Shown here: positions 10,434 through 21,467 of the stretch, one piece after another | Position numbering within the stretch: the stretch's first letter is position 1 | Layout: the number at the start of each line of letters is the position of its first letter | Assembly: GCA_037176885.1 (NCBI GenBank) | Contig: JAWWNJ010000065.1 | Location: 434,001-498,000, forward strand | Origin: Favolaschia claudopus | Lineage: Eukaryota > Basidiomycota > Agaricomycetes > Agaricales > Mycenaceae | Length of the DNA stretch: 64,000 bases | Direction: 5' to 3' | Program-made: the position numbers and the translations under genes | Notes under the pieces: model-generated | Seen by the model: only the letters and a program-made list of their open reading frames with translations | What the model was told of the DNA's origin: nothing | Databases searched by the model: none

Positions 10434-10751
10434 GGGAACTTCTCCATTGCGAGGGTGATGGCAAAACGGTCCAGGTTCCCACGGTGGGTCATTGTTTTAC
10501 CCTTCCCCAAGGGGAAATCCCTCGGCCGGGAAAACGCGTTTTCGGCACCCAGAAAAGCCTCGGAATGACCGATTTTTCCCGTAGTGTCTTTTATTATAGA
10601 AAGTGGGAAAAATCGGTCATTCCGAGGCTTTTCTGGGTGCCGAAAACGCGTTTTCCCGGCCGAGGGATTTCCCCTTGGGGAAGGGTAAAACAATGACCCA
10701 CCGTGGGAACCTGGACCGTTTTGCCATCACCCTCGCAATGGAGAAGTTCCC
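10434..10751. repeat. Exact inverted repeat: two 147-bp arms around a 24-nt loop
   Basis: Arm one is 10434-10580, arm two 10605-10751. The centre of symmetry is constant along the whole length, so there are no insertions or deletions, and I found no mismatch by eye. Both arms translate to the same 48 residues in opposite directions (GELLHCEGDGKTVQV and onward). The loop at 10581-10604 is AT-rich. A transcript would fold into a long double-stranded RNA. No target duplication is obvious at the borders. Confidence 0.9.
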
Positions 10752-12841
10752 TGGCGCAGGTGGTCCCCACCCCCTGACATGTCACGTGAATTCCCTTTTC
10801 GGGAAACACTTACTCTTCTCGTTCCCAATTGGGTTTCCTCTCTCGAGATATCCTTTAATCACACTACTGGATGGTATATTTCGTTCAATTTTAGCGACTT
10901 CGAGGTACTACACCAAAATATTCACTACCTGACGTATCTGGCTCAAGTACCAGCCCGACAGGTACGGCAAAAGAATTTCTCTCATAGTGGATGCTTGGCA
11001 CAGTTGCGGCAAGATCACATTGCTCGCCTTTTTAGGAAACTCCCATCAAACCTCACCTTTTCGCTGATAGAATGAGTTGAAGACATAATTCAAGTGAGAA
11101 AATACTCAGAGACCGAAACTCGTCTCTACTGTGGCCTTGTTGCGAAGCTTTCTACATAGAACATGGTACTCTTACATGTAGAGGTCACCCAAATGTGCAT
11201 TTTTTCGCTCATTGGGACATCATTTCCCATCAAACTTGTATGCCCCAATGTATAGCTTTGGTGAAGCCCAGTAAACCCCCAGCTTGAATTATGGCAAAAG
11301 CTGGTGTAGTTCCCGAGATATTGGGCTCCCAAGTTGGCCATATTTCGGCTGTTTTGCCATGTTACGGCAAAAAATGGCCGACTTGGCAGCACAATATCTC
11401 TGGAACGGCTCAGCCATTTTGCTTGATTCAAGGTGTTAAACTTACTAGTTTTGGACGATCTACAAGCCTAGCTATCCAGCTTTGCGCCAAAAACACGGAT
11501 AACTGGGCCTTAATTTGCAGTTTTCTGTTCTGCCTTTTATGGCTATAGATCAGGATTATTACGAGTACTTATGTAATCGTCCTTTTAACATCCGAGGCCA
11601 GCTTTTTTTCGCTACTTGTCCGCATCTATCCGTGAACGCTTTTTAGCAAAAGTCATTACAAAAGTTTGTATTGAATCTTAACCTTTCGAAGCCCTCCTAA
11701 CGCTTTACTGATCGTGAGAATTTATGCTTAGCAAATGAAATTCCACATGCGAGGGTTCGATTCCCGGCGTATACTTTTCTTTTGTGCGTCGTTGTAAATG
11801 TAAACCCACATTTTTATTTGTTCATCTTTATTTCCTGCTCGGGGTAGCAAAGTGGTTGAGTCACCTAAAAAAAGGTAATTGTTGCAGTTTGAGGTTAGTA
11901 GACACAAAATTAAGATGTCAGCAATGTTTGATGAATTGTGATGATTTCCACAGCTTGTTTCACTTTGCAGGGGTTTTGACACAGAGCGATGACTTTGAGG
12001 TGGTGCGGCATCATATATACAAGGTGCTGAGTATTTATTCGGTACGCCCGAGGCTTAAAATGGCAGAGTACTTATATCATTCTTTGGAATGATTCCCGCA
12101 TCTCGTATTGTATCTTGCGCTAGCGGCTATGTAACCCTGATGTCCTTTTACAATCTTCTGCAACTCCAATTATTTTCTTTTTCAAAAAAATTGTACTTTG
12201 GATGGTCAAAGATGGGCAGAGTTCAGTCTCGAAGGTAGGGTGTGTCTCCCAAACCTCTAGGGTTAGTAACTCTAGCTTGGGAGTCGACTCTTGCAACAGA
12301 AGTAGATTCAGCAGAACAGGTGGTGGTCTACCCGAGGGTCTGGTAAAAGGTACAATAAGGCACAGAATGCAGTTTAATACGATACGGGAGGGTCAATGGC
12401 ATACTACGGTACCTCGTAAAGGTACAAGATATCTGGGACATACAACTGACACATGTATGTAGTACGGGCCCCGCCTTTTTGCTTTGGGACCTTGTTCCAG
12501 TAATCCTTCCTTTTTACAAACCTACAAGTCAATTACTCACTTGATTTGACACAAAATACTTATTGTTTTTGTTTCCTTAAAAAGAGACATACTTATCCCT
12601 TCCTGGAGTGGCTAATTCACTTGGTCCCAACTCTTGCTAAACACCTCCGGTGAATTTTTGGGGTTCAACACTCAGGGGGTGGCTGGTGCGGTCGACCTGT
12701 ACAGCCCATCAGATGAATCAATGATGTTTGATGACAGTCCCAACCAACGAGCAATATACCCAACCCCGCTACAGCCCTTCCCGCTGCGCTTATGTCTGTT
12801 CTCGGCGCAAAAATATCAAGTTTATCGAGTTGAAAGAGAGA
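10752..12841. other. Noncoding, with a tRNA-like B box
   Basis: No convincing gene. At 11752-11775 GAGGGTTCGATTCCCGG matches a tRNA T-arm/B box and is followed by CTTTTCTTTT, a possible Pol III terminator. I could not fold a cloverleaf upstream. Near 11844, GGTAGCAAAGTGGTTGAG resembles an A box but lies downstream of the B box. These may be remains of tRNA-derived SINEs. Confidence 0.35.
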
Positions 12842-13028
12842 AGGGGCGCTCAATTCTTAGCTCGTCAGCTCGTCTCGTCCGTAAAATATCGATTTCCTGA
12901 TGAGGGGATCAAAATTTGATGGGAAGTGGAGAGAAATGCGGAGTGGGATCAGCAGCTCATCAGCTCATCATGCAATTAAATAGTTTCTGGGACGAGACGA
13001 GCCGACGAGCTGAGAATTGAGCGCCCCT
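12842..13028. mobile_element. MITE with AGGGGCGCTCAATTCT ends
   Basis: 187 bp with inverted ends of about 38 bp including AGCTCGTC and GACGAGACGAG phrases. AGA flanks both sides, a possible 3-bp target duplication. Noncoding, with several short GCTCATCA repeats inside. Confidence 0.75.
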
Positions 13029-15614
13029 AGAGGGGAAAGGGGAAAAAAGAGGGAGACTATTGTATATATCTGAAGCCGGTTCCGTCGCTTTTCTGTGCCG
13101 AATTTTGCCTCAGAGAAGCTCTAGAAAATCGGAGCGAAAACACATTCAAGTTATTCCGTTGGCAGGCCGATCCCGAAAATCAAGACTATCTCGAAGGGGC
13201 AGACTGCCTAAAAAGACATAAGCCCCAGCCAATCAATTTCAAGAAGCACTGATCCTCGGTTCGGCATGTCAGGGTCACTTGGCTGTGTTCCTCCCGCCTG
13301 CTCGTGTGGCCTCGAAAGTTCTGCAACCTATCCGCAACATCGAGCGGCTCGTTTGCAACTCCCGAGGCCTCGTTTAAGCGCGTGTTTGTGGAGGAATCCG
13401 GAGATACACCCCCAATACACGCGTAGCAAATTAGGTGCGTGTCTTTATATCTTTTCCTCGTATTTTCCACTGATTCCCTTGTAACTTTCAGCTTTTCTGC
13501 TTCGAACTACACACACGCCGCCCCCTGACCCCTCGCCCTTGTTAATAGTCGCGAGATGGCCCTGCCAGCGCGTTGGAGCATCTCAGCATCGCACCCGCAA
13601 TTTCTCGTGCACACACCCTTTGGCAACCCTCTGGCAGCAACCCGTCAGCCTGGCCATTCGACACGCACAACGTCCACGCCACTTCATGCACCCTCAACGC
13701 TTCGGACTTAGTTAATGACGCCAGGACCCCTTCGACGCGAGAACGCCGTCCTCTTCGCATTCCCATCGACCTCCTTCCCTCCTCCTCTTCCTCTCCTCCT
13801 TCCCTCCCCGTCTTCTCCCCTCTTTCCTCTGCCATCCGCATGTGCCTATCTCCTCTCTTCCTCCCCCTTCTCTACCCCGTCAGCTCGACAATCACGCCCT
13901 TCACAGACTAAAAAGACATCACAAAAATTGAAGCCACCCTAATTCCGTTTGGAGATGTCAAGTGAGTAGGGTCGGAGACGATGAGGAAGGCAAGACGAAG
14001 GATGAGGTGGGGGACGTGATGGGTAGGAGCGGGAGGAGGGGCACTGAAGGAGGGAAGACTGTGTGCGGTTAAGGGTTCAGACGGCGCAGCTGGATCGGCT
14101 TGTCGTCGTCGACTCTTCTGTGCACGCCGGTGCAGCACTCGTCGCGTGCGCACACACTCCACTCCAATGGTACGTTGCCGTTCCTTCGGTATTGCTCCCG
14201 CCCCTCGGATTCTCGCCAACTTCGCCTGCCTTTAGTATCCCCCATACCGAAGGATGAAACAGACCCCGACACGATCGAGATATCGGCGAAAGAGAGTATA
14301 CAGCACCTCCGGCTCAATACCGACCCCGAACGACAGGACTGATCCATCGGCTCGGAGGCTAGAGGGAAGAATCGATGAGTGAGAGTGTCGGGGGAAGAGA
14401 TTGATTCGAACTTACATTTGAAGGTGCGATCAGCTGCAAGAATGAAAGTACAGTCGTCACTGCCTTAAGGCATACTTGCCAAAAGGCATACGTACTCTCC
14501 AGTAGGGCATACTTTTTCGGCCGCACCAACTTCGTTTGCAGTGAATCAGGGGGCATAAGGCATAGCTCTCCCATATGGCAACTATGTATTGCAATGCCGG
14601 TGCCCGGCTTACACAAAAGGGGGAGCTTGCGCTAATTCCGTCCAGCCTGAACAGAAATGATCTTGTGAGAGGCAAAGGCAAAGTTTCGTCTTTAAATCAG
14701 CCTAGACCGGTGACCGTCTGTCTATGGAGGCAAGCCTGTCGTGTGTATCGACAGGCTCGCCCTTCATACACAGGCTGGATTCGAGCCTAAAATCAGCCTT
14801 ACATACACAACTCAAGCCATACTTACTTCTTGTCTTAGTGCCGCAGTCCCGGTAAAACCTGCTACGATAGAGCTGAATTCAAGAATCTGTGCAATTTTGA
14901 CTGCTGCCCAGGCTAATGGTTCTGATTTTTTTTTGGGGGGGGATGGAATTGATGGACTCGGAACCGTGTGAACTGAAGCTGATGGTATTCCTGCCTTTGT
15001 GGTTTCTTCGAAAGAAAGTCGGGAGTAATTTCCTATTTGCGAGCCCTTGGCTGAGAGTATTTCTTTATTGCACTTTCCCCTGAATGCGCCGCTGTATAGT
15101 AGGCCACTTGTCTCTAAGGCTGTTTAACATCACGTTTGTACCCGTGGGAGAGTAGGCACATTGCACAGCCATCCACCTTTCGGGAACCTCAGACAAAAGG
15201 GGGGAGCAAGCTCCCCCAATAATGCATACTAATTTGGGAGGTCACAAGGCATAAAATTTCATCATAAAATGCTTACCGGGGTATACTTTGGGATAATTCA
15301 GTTTGGAAACCCCGGGTGCAGGTAGAAACCCCCCCTAAAATAACTCAACATCGTTAATCGTTTTGTTGAAAAAATGTTCAGTTTAGAAACCCGGGGTCCC
15401 AAGCTCGCCGGTGCCCGGATGTGGTCATGTTTGAACCGGTGGGTCTTGTAATACATAACGTTCACGAGACTTGTGACCAAACGTGCCGACAACCGCAACT
15501 TGAGTGCAACTTGCCTGCCTCCGGCCATTGACCACTCCATTCGTGCTATCTCAGCGACGAAATACAAAATTCAATAGCTACTGGAAGTTTTCAAGTCAAG
15601 AGTACATAACTATA
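13029..15614. other. Mostly noncoding; CT-rich block and one paralogous exon
   Basis: A strongly pyrimidine-rich stretch at 13740-13890 resembles a fungal promoter or leader. At 14063-14170 lies an exon-like segment that has a relative at 28790-28863 (separate entry). The phrase GGGGGAGC near 14620 and 15200 and the AAGGCATA phrases at 14460-15250 hint at an old repeat, but I could not define its ends. Confidence 0.35.
14063..14170 (+). pseudogene. Exon-like segment paralogous to 28790-28863
   Basis: The plus-strand frame reads LDRLVVVDSSVHAGAALV then ACAHTPL, ending near GTACGT, a possible splice donor. The copy at 28790 reads LDVVFVVDSPVHTGAALV then ACAHIPL before GTAAGT. Most differences fall at third codon positions of this frame, which argues for past selection on this strand, although the opposite frame is also open. 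The product is unknown, and I could not find neighbouring exons with confidence. Confidence 0.4.
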
Positions 15615-18600
15615 CTACCCACGAGCCCAGGAACAAGTCGTACGATTATGTCCCTCTTGGTGGCAGAGTGCGCATTTGCGCCTGGCCTTTTCTGCACGGG
15701 CTGATCTCGTAGATTCCCTTTCTCACCCTCCTCTCTACGACGCTTTGCTGCCTGCCCACCACCACCTTGAGGTCTACCCTCGGTCCCACCAGACAATCTC
15801 TGCGTTCTTGGCCTTCCCTTGTGATGGACGGCTCTGGGATCGTGAATAGTTGCTCGGTATGTCTGTTGATCTCCCTCATCTCTGTAATTTGATTAGTCAA
15901 GGTTCTCAGGCATGGTTGGATGATACCGCACCGAATCTGATCAAGTCTGTTCAGAAGATCGTCGACTTCTTCTCGCGTGTGGACATGGTTCATGAGAGGG
16001 CGGATGGCGGTCTGAATTTCATGGAAGATTTCCCTGGCAGGCAGGGTTTGAGTTGCTGGGCTCGGATTGACGGTGAGCAATTTATCTGCTGGTGCTTTTG
16101 GAGCAAATGTTAGGCCAAAGTCTGAACTCGGAATGGGCTCGAGATTGAGGCGGATGCGTTGTGGATCTACAGAATGATTGTCTTTGGTGATAGCACGTAG
16201 TGTAACGAGGTCCAGGTCGGGATTTTGGTACCATCTAAGATGTTATTCAGCGTAGACTTATGAGACCTGATTATTACTTACCGCGGCCGAATTAAAGATA
16301 AATGGAATGGTAAATCTTTAATGGTAACCCAGAGGATGAAAGAATGACGACAAGGGAGCCCCAAATTGGTATCCATACGGCAATCACACATATAGCGACC
16401 GTCTCGGAGGATCGCGACATAGTGAGATGTGACAGTTGCTCGATGAATGACACGGACCAAATTCTTGATCTGCAAACCTTTTTGCTTGACGAGACTAATC
16501 AACCATTTTGTACTGATGTAGGCGTTGTCGTTTTCAAAAGTATTGATCATTCGCTGCTGGATGAATGTGAGTGGTTAGATTGCATCCTCAACGCCATAAA
16601 TCTCACATTTTCTGCGGCATCCGAGTTGAACCCTGTCTCTTTTTCGACTTGGAAGGTATCAGTGTCCTGTGTAGAAATATCAGTACTGTAGAATTTGATT
16701 CAGGTTGACGGTAGTACCCAGTTGCGCATTCCTGATGGTAGCTGAACTACTTCGGCGTAATAAAACACACTTTCATCCATCTCGCGGCGGCATTTATTGT
16801 TAGCGTAGGGACCCGCATTCTCGCGGATGATATTGATGACTGGCCGATATAGAGATTCCGTGCTTCCTTCGTGGTTTTGACGATGGTACTGTGCCGAAAT
16901 TTGGAACAAAAAGAGGATAGTAAACTGAAAGCAATCACGTTCCGAGCTTGAATCAAGTTGTTTGTGTTCTGATCATCGGTTCGTCCATTTAATGCGTCAA
17001 ATAGGTGAAGGAATGTCTTCTTCGGACCACCGAGAACTTTGTTAACTGAATTTTCAGACTCTACGCGCCCAGTTGTTCGTACTCCAGCTGAAAAATGCTG
17101 CCAAGCCATGCCCAGGCCCATCGCTGACGGCAAGGATAGATTTCGGCGTCGAGATACTGTCGAGCACCAGGGTATTTGCCGATGAGTTCCTGATACAGCC
17201 GTTCGAACTCTTCAGGTGAGACCGCTCTGTAAACTGCCCAGAAATCATGCTGAAAGACATTCCAACTACCGCCTAGGACGGGGCGAATATGCTGAGCAAT
17301 GTTGGTGTTCAGATGGTTAAGGCAGCAAATGTGGAAAGAGGAGGGGAAAACAGCTTCCACAGCGGAGATGAGTGCGGCGTCCCTGTCAGATCCGAATACC
17401 TGCGGAGGCTTCTCAGCACCTTTGAGATATTCCTGTAAGACCCAGATGTGCGTTTCCGTATTCTCCTTCTGATGTAGAGCATAGAATACATTCCGAGATT
17501 TACCGAAGTTATCTATGATTACGCCAAGGTTGAGAGGTTACGCTGGAAATTCGTCAGCTGAAGTTGAATGAAGAGGAAGATTAAAATTGCTTACCATACT
17601 GGTTTCGGTTACATATAGGTGTTATCGTTGAGAAAAACGTCATAGAAGCGCTTTGCATTAGCCACCTGTGTAGGTGACTGCCAGAAAATGCCAACCAGGA
17701 CTTGGTTTTCATCCAGGCGTACAGAATACCTCCACCCGTGCTCTGTCTCCGCCTTCTTGGAGAGTGATTCAAGTACCGAGGCAGCATCGCCGCCAAGGCG
17801 ATTGACCTCATCTCGAGCTTCACGTCGTGCTTGATTCATAAGAAAAGAGATTTGGCTGTACTCGAGGCGGTGATCAGGAAATTGCTCCGTCAAGACTTTG
17901 GATATCTGACTGCGAGAGAAATTGCTGTTTGAGCTGGTTGCCAGCTTAGCAACCAGTTCTCGCTGGGGCTTGGTAGCGGGGCGTTGGATAGGCGCTCCCT
18001 GAGTGAGCTGAGGGGGATGGTTATGATGCCAGTCCGCAGATGTAATATGCCATGTCCCATCTGCGGCCGAACGGTTGAAGTTGACGTGAGCAGTGCAGCC
18101 GGTTCTTATCGATTTCCCTCGGCGTCTGTCAGAAGGGTAGATGGTGGAAAGATGTCTTGGAATATGCGTATAGGAATGATTGCACCGAAGAATGACTTTC
18201 TTCTTCTCCCCTCTACCACCTTCAGATTCTTTAGACTGAGCAATGCGCCATACATTGCCTCGAGCATTCTCCAAAGCATAGACATCTGCCTGCCCCTCCT
18301 CAAACGTTCTATATGACTGTCCGATGTTAGGGTGCCTCAAAATTTGGAGAGGGCGCCGTTGGGAGTTGGAAATATCAGACAGAGGCTCCTGTTTCGGAAC
18401 CGGCTTGGAGATGTGGGAGATCAAGACAACATCGTCTGATTCCTGAGAGGGATCCCGAAGCTTAATGGATGAATATTAATGGAGAAGACGAGGTGAAGGG
18501 AATACTTGAACAATGTGCATTCAGAACCAGAATGTTGGAAGTGAAAATGACACTTACATTGTCTCCCGGAATATATACCTTAGATTGGCGGGCGCTGAGA

Positions 18601-19174
18601 GCCTCAAACAGTTGGATAGGATGTTCGAAATAACGAGGATATTCAAACCAATAATAAATTGAAATCAACAAAACTTACTGTTGACCGCGTAAGGTTGAAG
18701 TCATTGAACCCGAAAGGACCATCGTCAGATTCATTAGACTCATCCGCTGTTGCCGGGGCAATGACACAAGGTGAAGTCTACCTCTCTCTGGTCTGAGCGG
18801 CATGCGATTGTCTCCAGTTAAACAATATACAATCACTCACAGGTTTATGGATAGAAGCAATGAAATGGTAGACAATAAGATCCTGGATTGCCTTGTTTCG
18901 GAAGTCAGGCGACGTGTCATCGTTCCACATTGGAGTCGGTGAGGAAGCGCTACGGCACTCGATGAAATTGAGCACGGCAATACCGCAACTGCCTGATTGA
19001 GGACCCTGGTGTTCCGTAATTCCATTTGTCAACATGTGCGTCGGCGCGGAATATCCTGTATGACGAAGAAACCAAGAAAATGAAGGCTGAATGTCTTCCG
19101 CTGCATGCCCTCCCATTGAATCACCCATACTGTAGTATTTCGATCAAATCGACACCGGGGGTGACGCGTGACGC

Positions 19175-19799
19175 CCAGCGAAAACCCCGTCTTGGGATAT
19201 CTTGGGATATCCTGGGATATCTTGGATTTGCGCATTTTATGAGGATCCAAGATATCCCAAGATATCCCAAGAGAAATCGTGCCATATATCTTGGGATATC
19301 TTGGGACATCTTGGATTTTGATTTCGTTTTCAATTTAGCATTCTGGTGTATATTTGTACGGTAGGGAGGCGAAAAAGAGAGGCTTGGGTCCGGAATTGAA
19401 CCCGACACGCCCTCGTCAGAGAACCTTTCACCATATTCACAACCGTTAGACCACAGAAGGCTGAAAGTACGTGCCGAACATATGTCCTAGTCTGGTCCGA
19501 GGCCTTGCCGAACGCAATTGCCGCCTTGTTTTATCTTATTTGCCACCCCTCGAAATTTTAAATGCGCATTTCACGCTCCCTCTGCTCTCTAGCTGTCTGC
19601 AGTTGAACTCCATATTGGTCTACATGGTGTTCTCGATTTTTCAAAGTGCCAAAAACAATATTGAAATGCATGAATTTTGCGATATGAAAACAACAATTTG
19701 AGACGGAGCAAGATGAGCCAAGATGATGGCAAGAAAAAATATCAAGATGCAAGATATCCCAGGATATCCCAAGATATCCCAAGACGGGGTTTTCGCTGG
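19175..19799. mobile_element. Nested MITE with a 9-bp target duplication
   Basis: 625 bp. Inverted ends begin CCAGCGAAAACCCCGTC and run into tandem CTTGGGATAT units. The direct repeat GCGTGACGC flanks both sides (19166-19174 and 19800-19808). A 9-bp duplication is typical of MULEs, so this could be a MULE-type MITE. It carries a tRNA-like segment. Confidence 0.8.
19388..19470 (-). ncRNA. tRNA-like segment (possible SINE head)
   Basis: On the minus strand TGGTCTAACGGTTGTGA fits an A box, and GGGTTCAATTCCG fits a B box about 45 nt later, as in Glu/Asp-type tRNAs. The acceptor ends do not pair, so it is not a working tRNA. It lies in the innermost element of the nest. Confidence 0.45.
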
Positions 19800-20390
19800 G
19801 CGTGACGCCCACGAACCAATTCGACACCTCGACAGAGGTTCTGACGCGGCGTGACACGGAAGAAACATTCGACAATCCCTGAAACGTCCACCAGGAGCCG
19901 ATAAACACTCACCGGGTCAGCCCCAATTATCTTGAAACGATTGAAAAGAGTTACACTCAATTTTGCATTGTTAAGCCAAAACATCAACGTGAGGTGAGGA
20001 AATGGCTGAGGAATTGCTTCAACCGAGGACCCTACAAGAAAATAAATACAAGCAATCAAGGAGAAGCGCCCAGATGTTCGTACCAACTAGCAGAGCAAAA
20101 TTCTCAACTAAAACAGCAATTTTGAAGGATTTTTTGAACCGAAAGGCGTACTCGACAATGGCCCGTGTGAGGCGTGACACAGGGCAAATTTTCGACTCGA
20201 CAGAGGGGTGCGTGATGCGTGATTAACGAATTGATCGAAATACTACAGTAATCAAGTCCAGCGGTGAGCGAGTGTAGATTTGGCTCGAGGAGGATGTTCT
20301 CAATGCTCTGCTAGAGCTCTGTTATCTTCGAGAGACCTCGGCATCGTCATCTTGACGAACTCAATTGTAGGTGTCCGGCGAGAAATATGG

Positions 20391-20468
20391 ATTGAACTTC
20401 ACTCTATGTGCACTCAGTACTCAACGGGAATTGAACTTCACTCTATGTGCACTCAGTACTCAACGGTC
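20391..20468. repeat. 39-bp direct tandem duplication
   Basis: Two head-to-tail units starting ATTGAACTTCACTCTATG, differing only in the last bases. Neighbouring sequence shows no more copies. Confidence 0.9.
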
Positions 20469-20562
20469 GGGTCGTGGGTATTTTTCCGTGATAAGGATTT
20501 CGCACACCTCTGCAATTTTTTCCAGAGCGAATCGTATACTCTGGTGGTTACCTCGGCTATGC

Positions 20563-20689
20563 CAGTGGCGGCGGGATCTGATGCCACCCCCCAAAAAATG
20601 ATGTGGCCCCAATCGACTCCACTTGCATCAAAAGTTCCAGAAATAGGCTGTTCTATTTTTAGGGGTGGCATCAGATGGCGCCGCCACTG
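20563..20689. mobile_element. MITE with CAGTGGCGGCG ends
   Basis: 127 bp with inverted ends of about 28 bp (CAGTGGCGGCG, then ATCTGATGCCACCCC). TATGC on the left and TAAGC on the right could be a worn target duplication. Noncoding. Confidence 0.7.
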
Positions 20690-20734
20690 TAAGCGGGGGT
20701 CACCAGCAAGGTTACCAGAGCGAGCTGGTTACCT

Positions 20735-20816
20735 AGGTATACTCTATAGTAATACTATAGAGTATACCTCTATAGAGTATACCTCACCACTGATACTATT
20801 AGTATCAGTGGTGAGG
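20735..20816. repeat. Twin 35-nt perfect palindromes
   Basis: Both palindromes have 17-bp arms and a single central base. The first, 20735-20769, starts AGGTATACTCTATAGTA. The second, 20782-20816, starts CCTCACCACTGATACTA. They are 12 bp apart. Part of the first arm, CTATAGAGTATA, fills the gap. Confidence 0.85.
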
Positions 20817-20888
20817 GCGCTGGAACGCTGCATGCACCTTCCACGTGACAAAAACGTGATCAACTCGCTCAGCATCCAAATTTAAACT

Positions 20889-21210
20889 CAGATCGACCGG
20901 TCTGTCTACCGACGAACTTGTTCTCTAGTAGACAGATCGGTCACCGGTCTAGTCATAGCCGCGTACATTGGCCCAGTCAACGTCCGAGGCGTGGATCTCT
21001 ATCTAATCTCGGTAACCCAGACGTTCAGGAGAGCAGCTGTGCGCGCTACGCGGGCGTGGCGGACCTACGGTCCGCATTTGATCCTTGCCACGCGAGTTCG
21101 GGTAAATCTGATGTGCGCAGCTGCTCTCTGCCTGCGCCCCATCATTTTTACCCGACCTCGCGTGGCGCGGATCACCGGTACGTCTGGGTCACCGAGACAG
21201 CCCCGAATCC
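20889..21210. repeat. Compound inverted-repeat cluster
   Basis: Several hairpins lie end to end or nested. GACCGGTCTGTCTAC pairs with GTAGACAGATCGGTC (20895-20942). CTCGGTAACCCAGACGT pairs with ACGTCTGGGTCACCGAG (about 21007 and 21192). Inside the latter, GCCACGCGAG-TCGGGTAAA pairs with its reverse near 21155. GAGAGCAGCTGTGCGC pairs with GCGCAGCTGCTCTC. No gene is seen. It could be a nest of small foldback elements or a structured RNA. Confidence 0.6.
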
Positions 21211-21467
21211 ACATTGCGGGGAGGATATACGAAGTGCGGAAGATACATACATAGAGAGACAGAAACATTGATGAAAAGGAGAAACATTGCGAAAAGCCAG
21301 AAACATTCGGCTCAACTTCCAATTTTGGTATGTGTCGGGCTTGGCAATGCCGTAAGCTACGTGGCAGCGACGACCGACACACCTTCCATCCCGACGACCT
21401 CTTTCTTTCCTCCTTCCACCTCGTTCAGCCGCCTTCACCCGTAGTGTTGCGGTCCCGCCGCGTCAGC

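Larger units (their letters stand above)
19130..20248. mobile_element. TA-flanked element with CTGTAGTATTTCGA ends, inserted in the Ulp1 part
   Basis: 1119 bp. Ends CTGTAGTATTTCGATCAA are inverted at the right, with TA at 19128-19129 and 20249-20250. It shares its tips with the 215-bp MITE at 4534. It has no transposase of its own. A second element (19175-19799) is nested inside it. Confidence 0.85.
15615..20400 (-). pseudogene. Ulp1-MULE fusion transposase gene, broken
   Basis: Read leftward, spliced pieces form one long gene. A Ulp1/C48-type cysteine protease end comes first (YxDS-like MGDSMGG at about 19128, then GPQSGSCGIAVLNFIE with the Cys near 18988). Then come a linker, a FAR1/WRKY-GCM1-like zinc region (CNHSYTHIP to DWHHNHP, 18100-18300), and a MULE DDE core (LNDNTY, GSDRDAAL, GRVESENSVNK). 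A SWIM finger follows (CDCRMDTNLGLPCRHSF), and the end is a CCHC knuckle CALCHQEGHNRTTC with stop at 15615. MULE transposases cut DNA; Ulp1 proteases cleave SUMO-like peptides. Lesions: an out-of-frame stop after LNDNTYM near 17610, and a T-run frameshift at about 17090 between GSIF and SAGVRTTG. There is also a 1.1-kb insertion at 19130. The 5' end beyond 20250 is unclear. Confidence 0.75.

Noticed and set aside
11700..11775. Functional tRNA gene
   Set aside because: Only the T-arm and a T-run are present. No 5' acceptor strand, D-arm or anticodon stem pairs with it.
20391..20468. Start of a CRISPR-like or satellite array
   Set aside because: Only two adjacent units without spacers, in a eukaryotic context.
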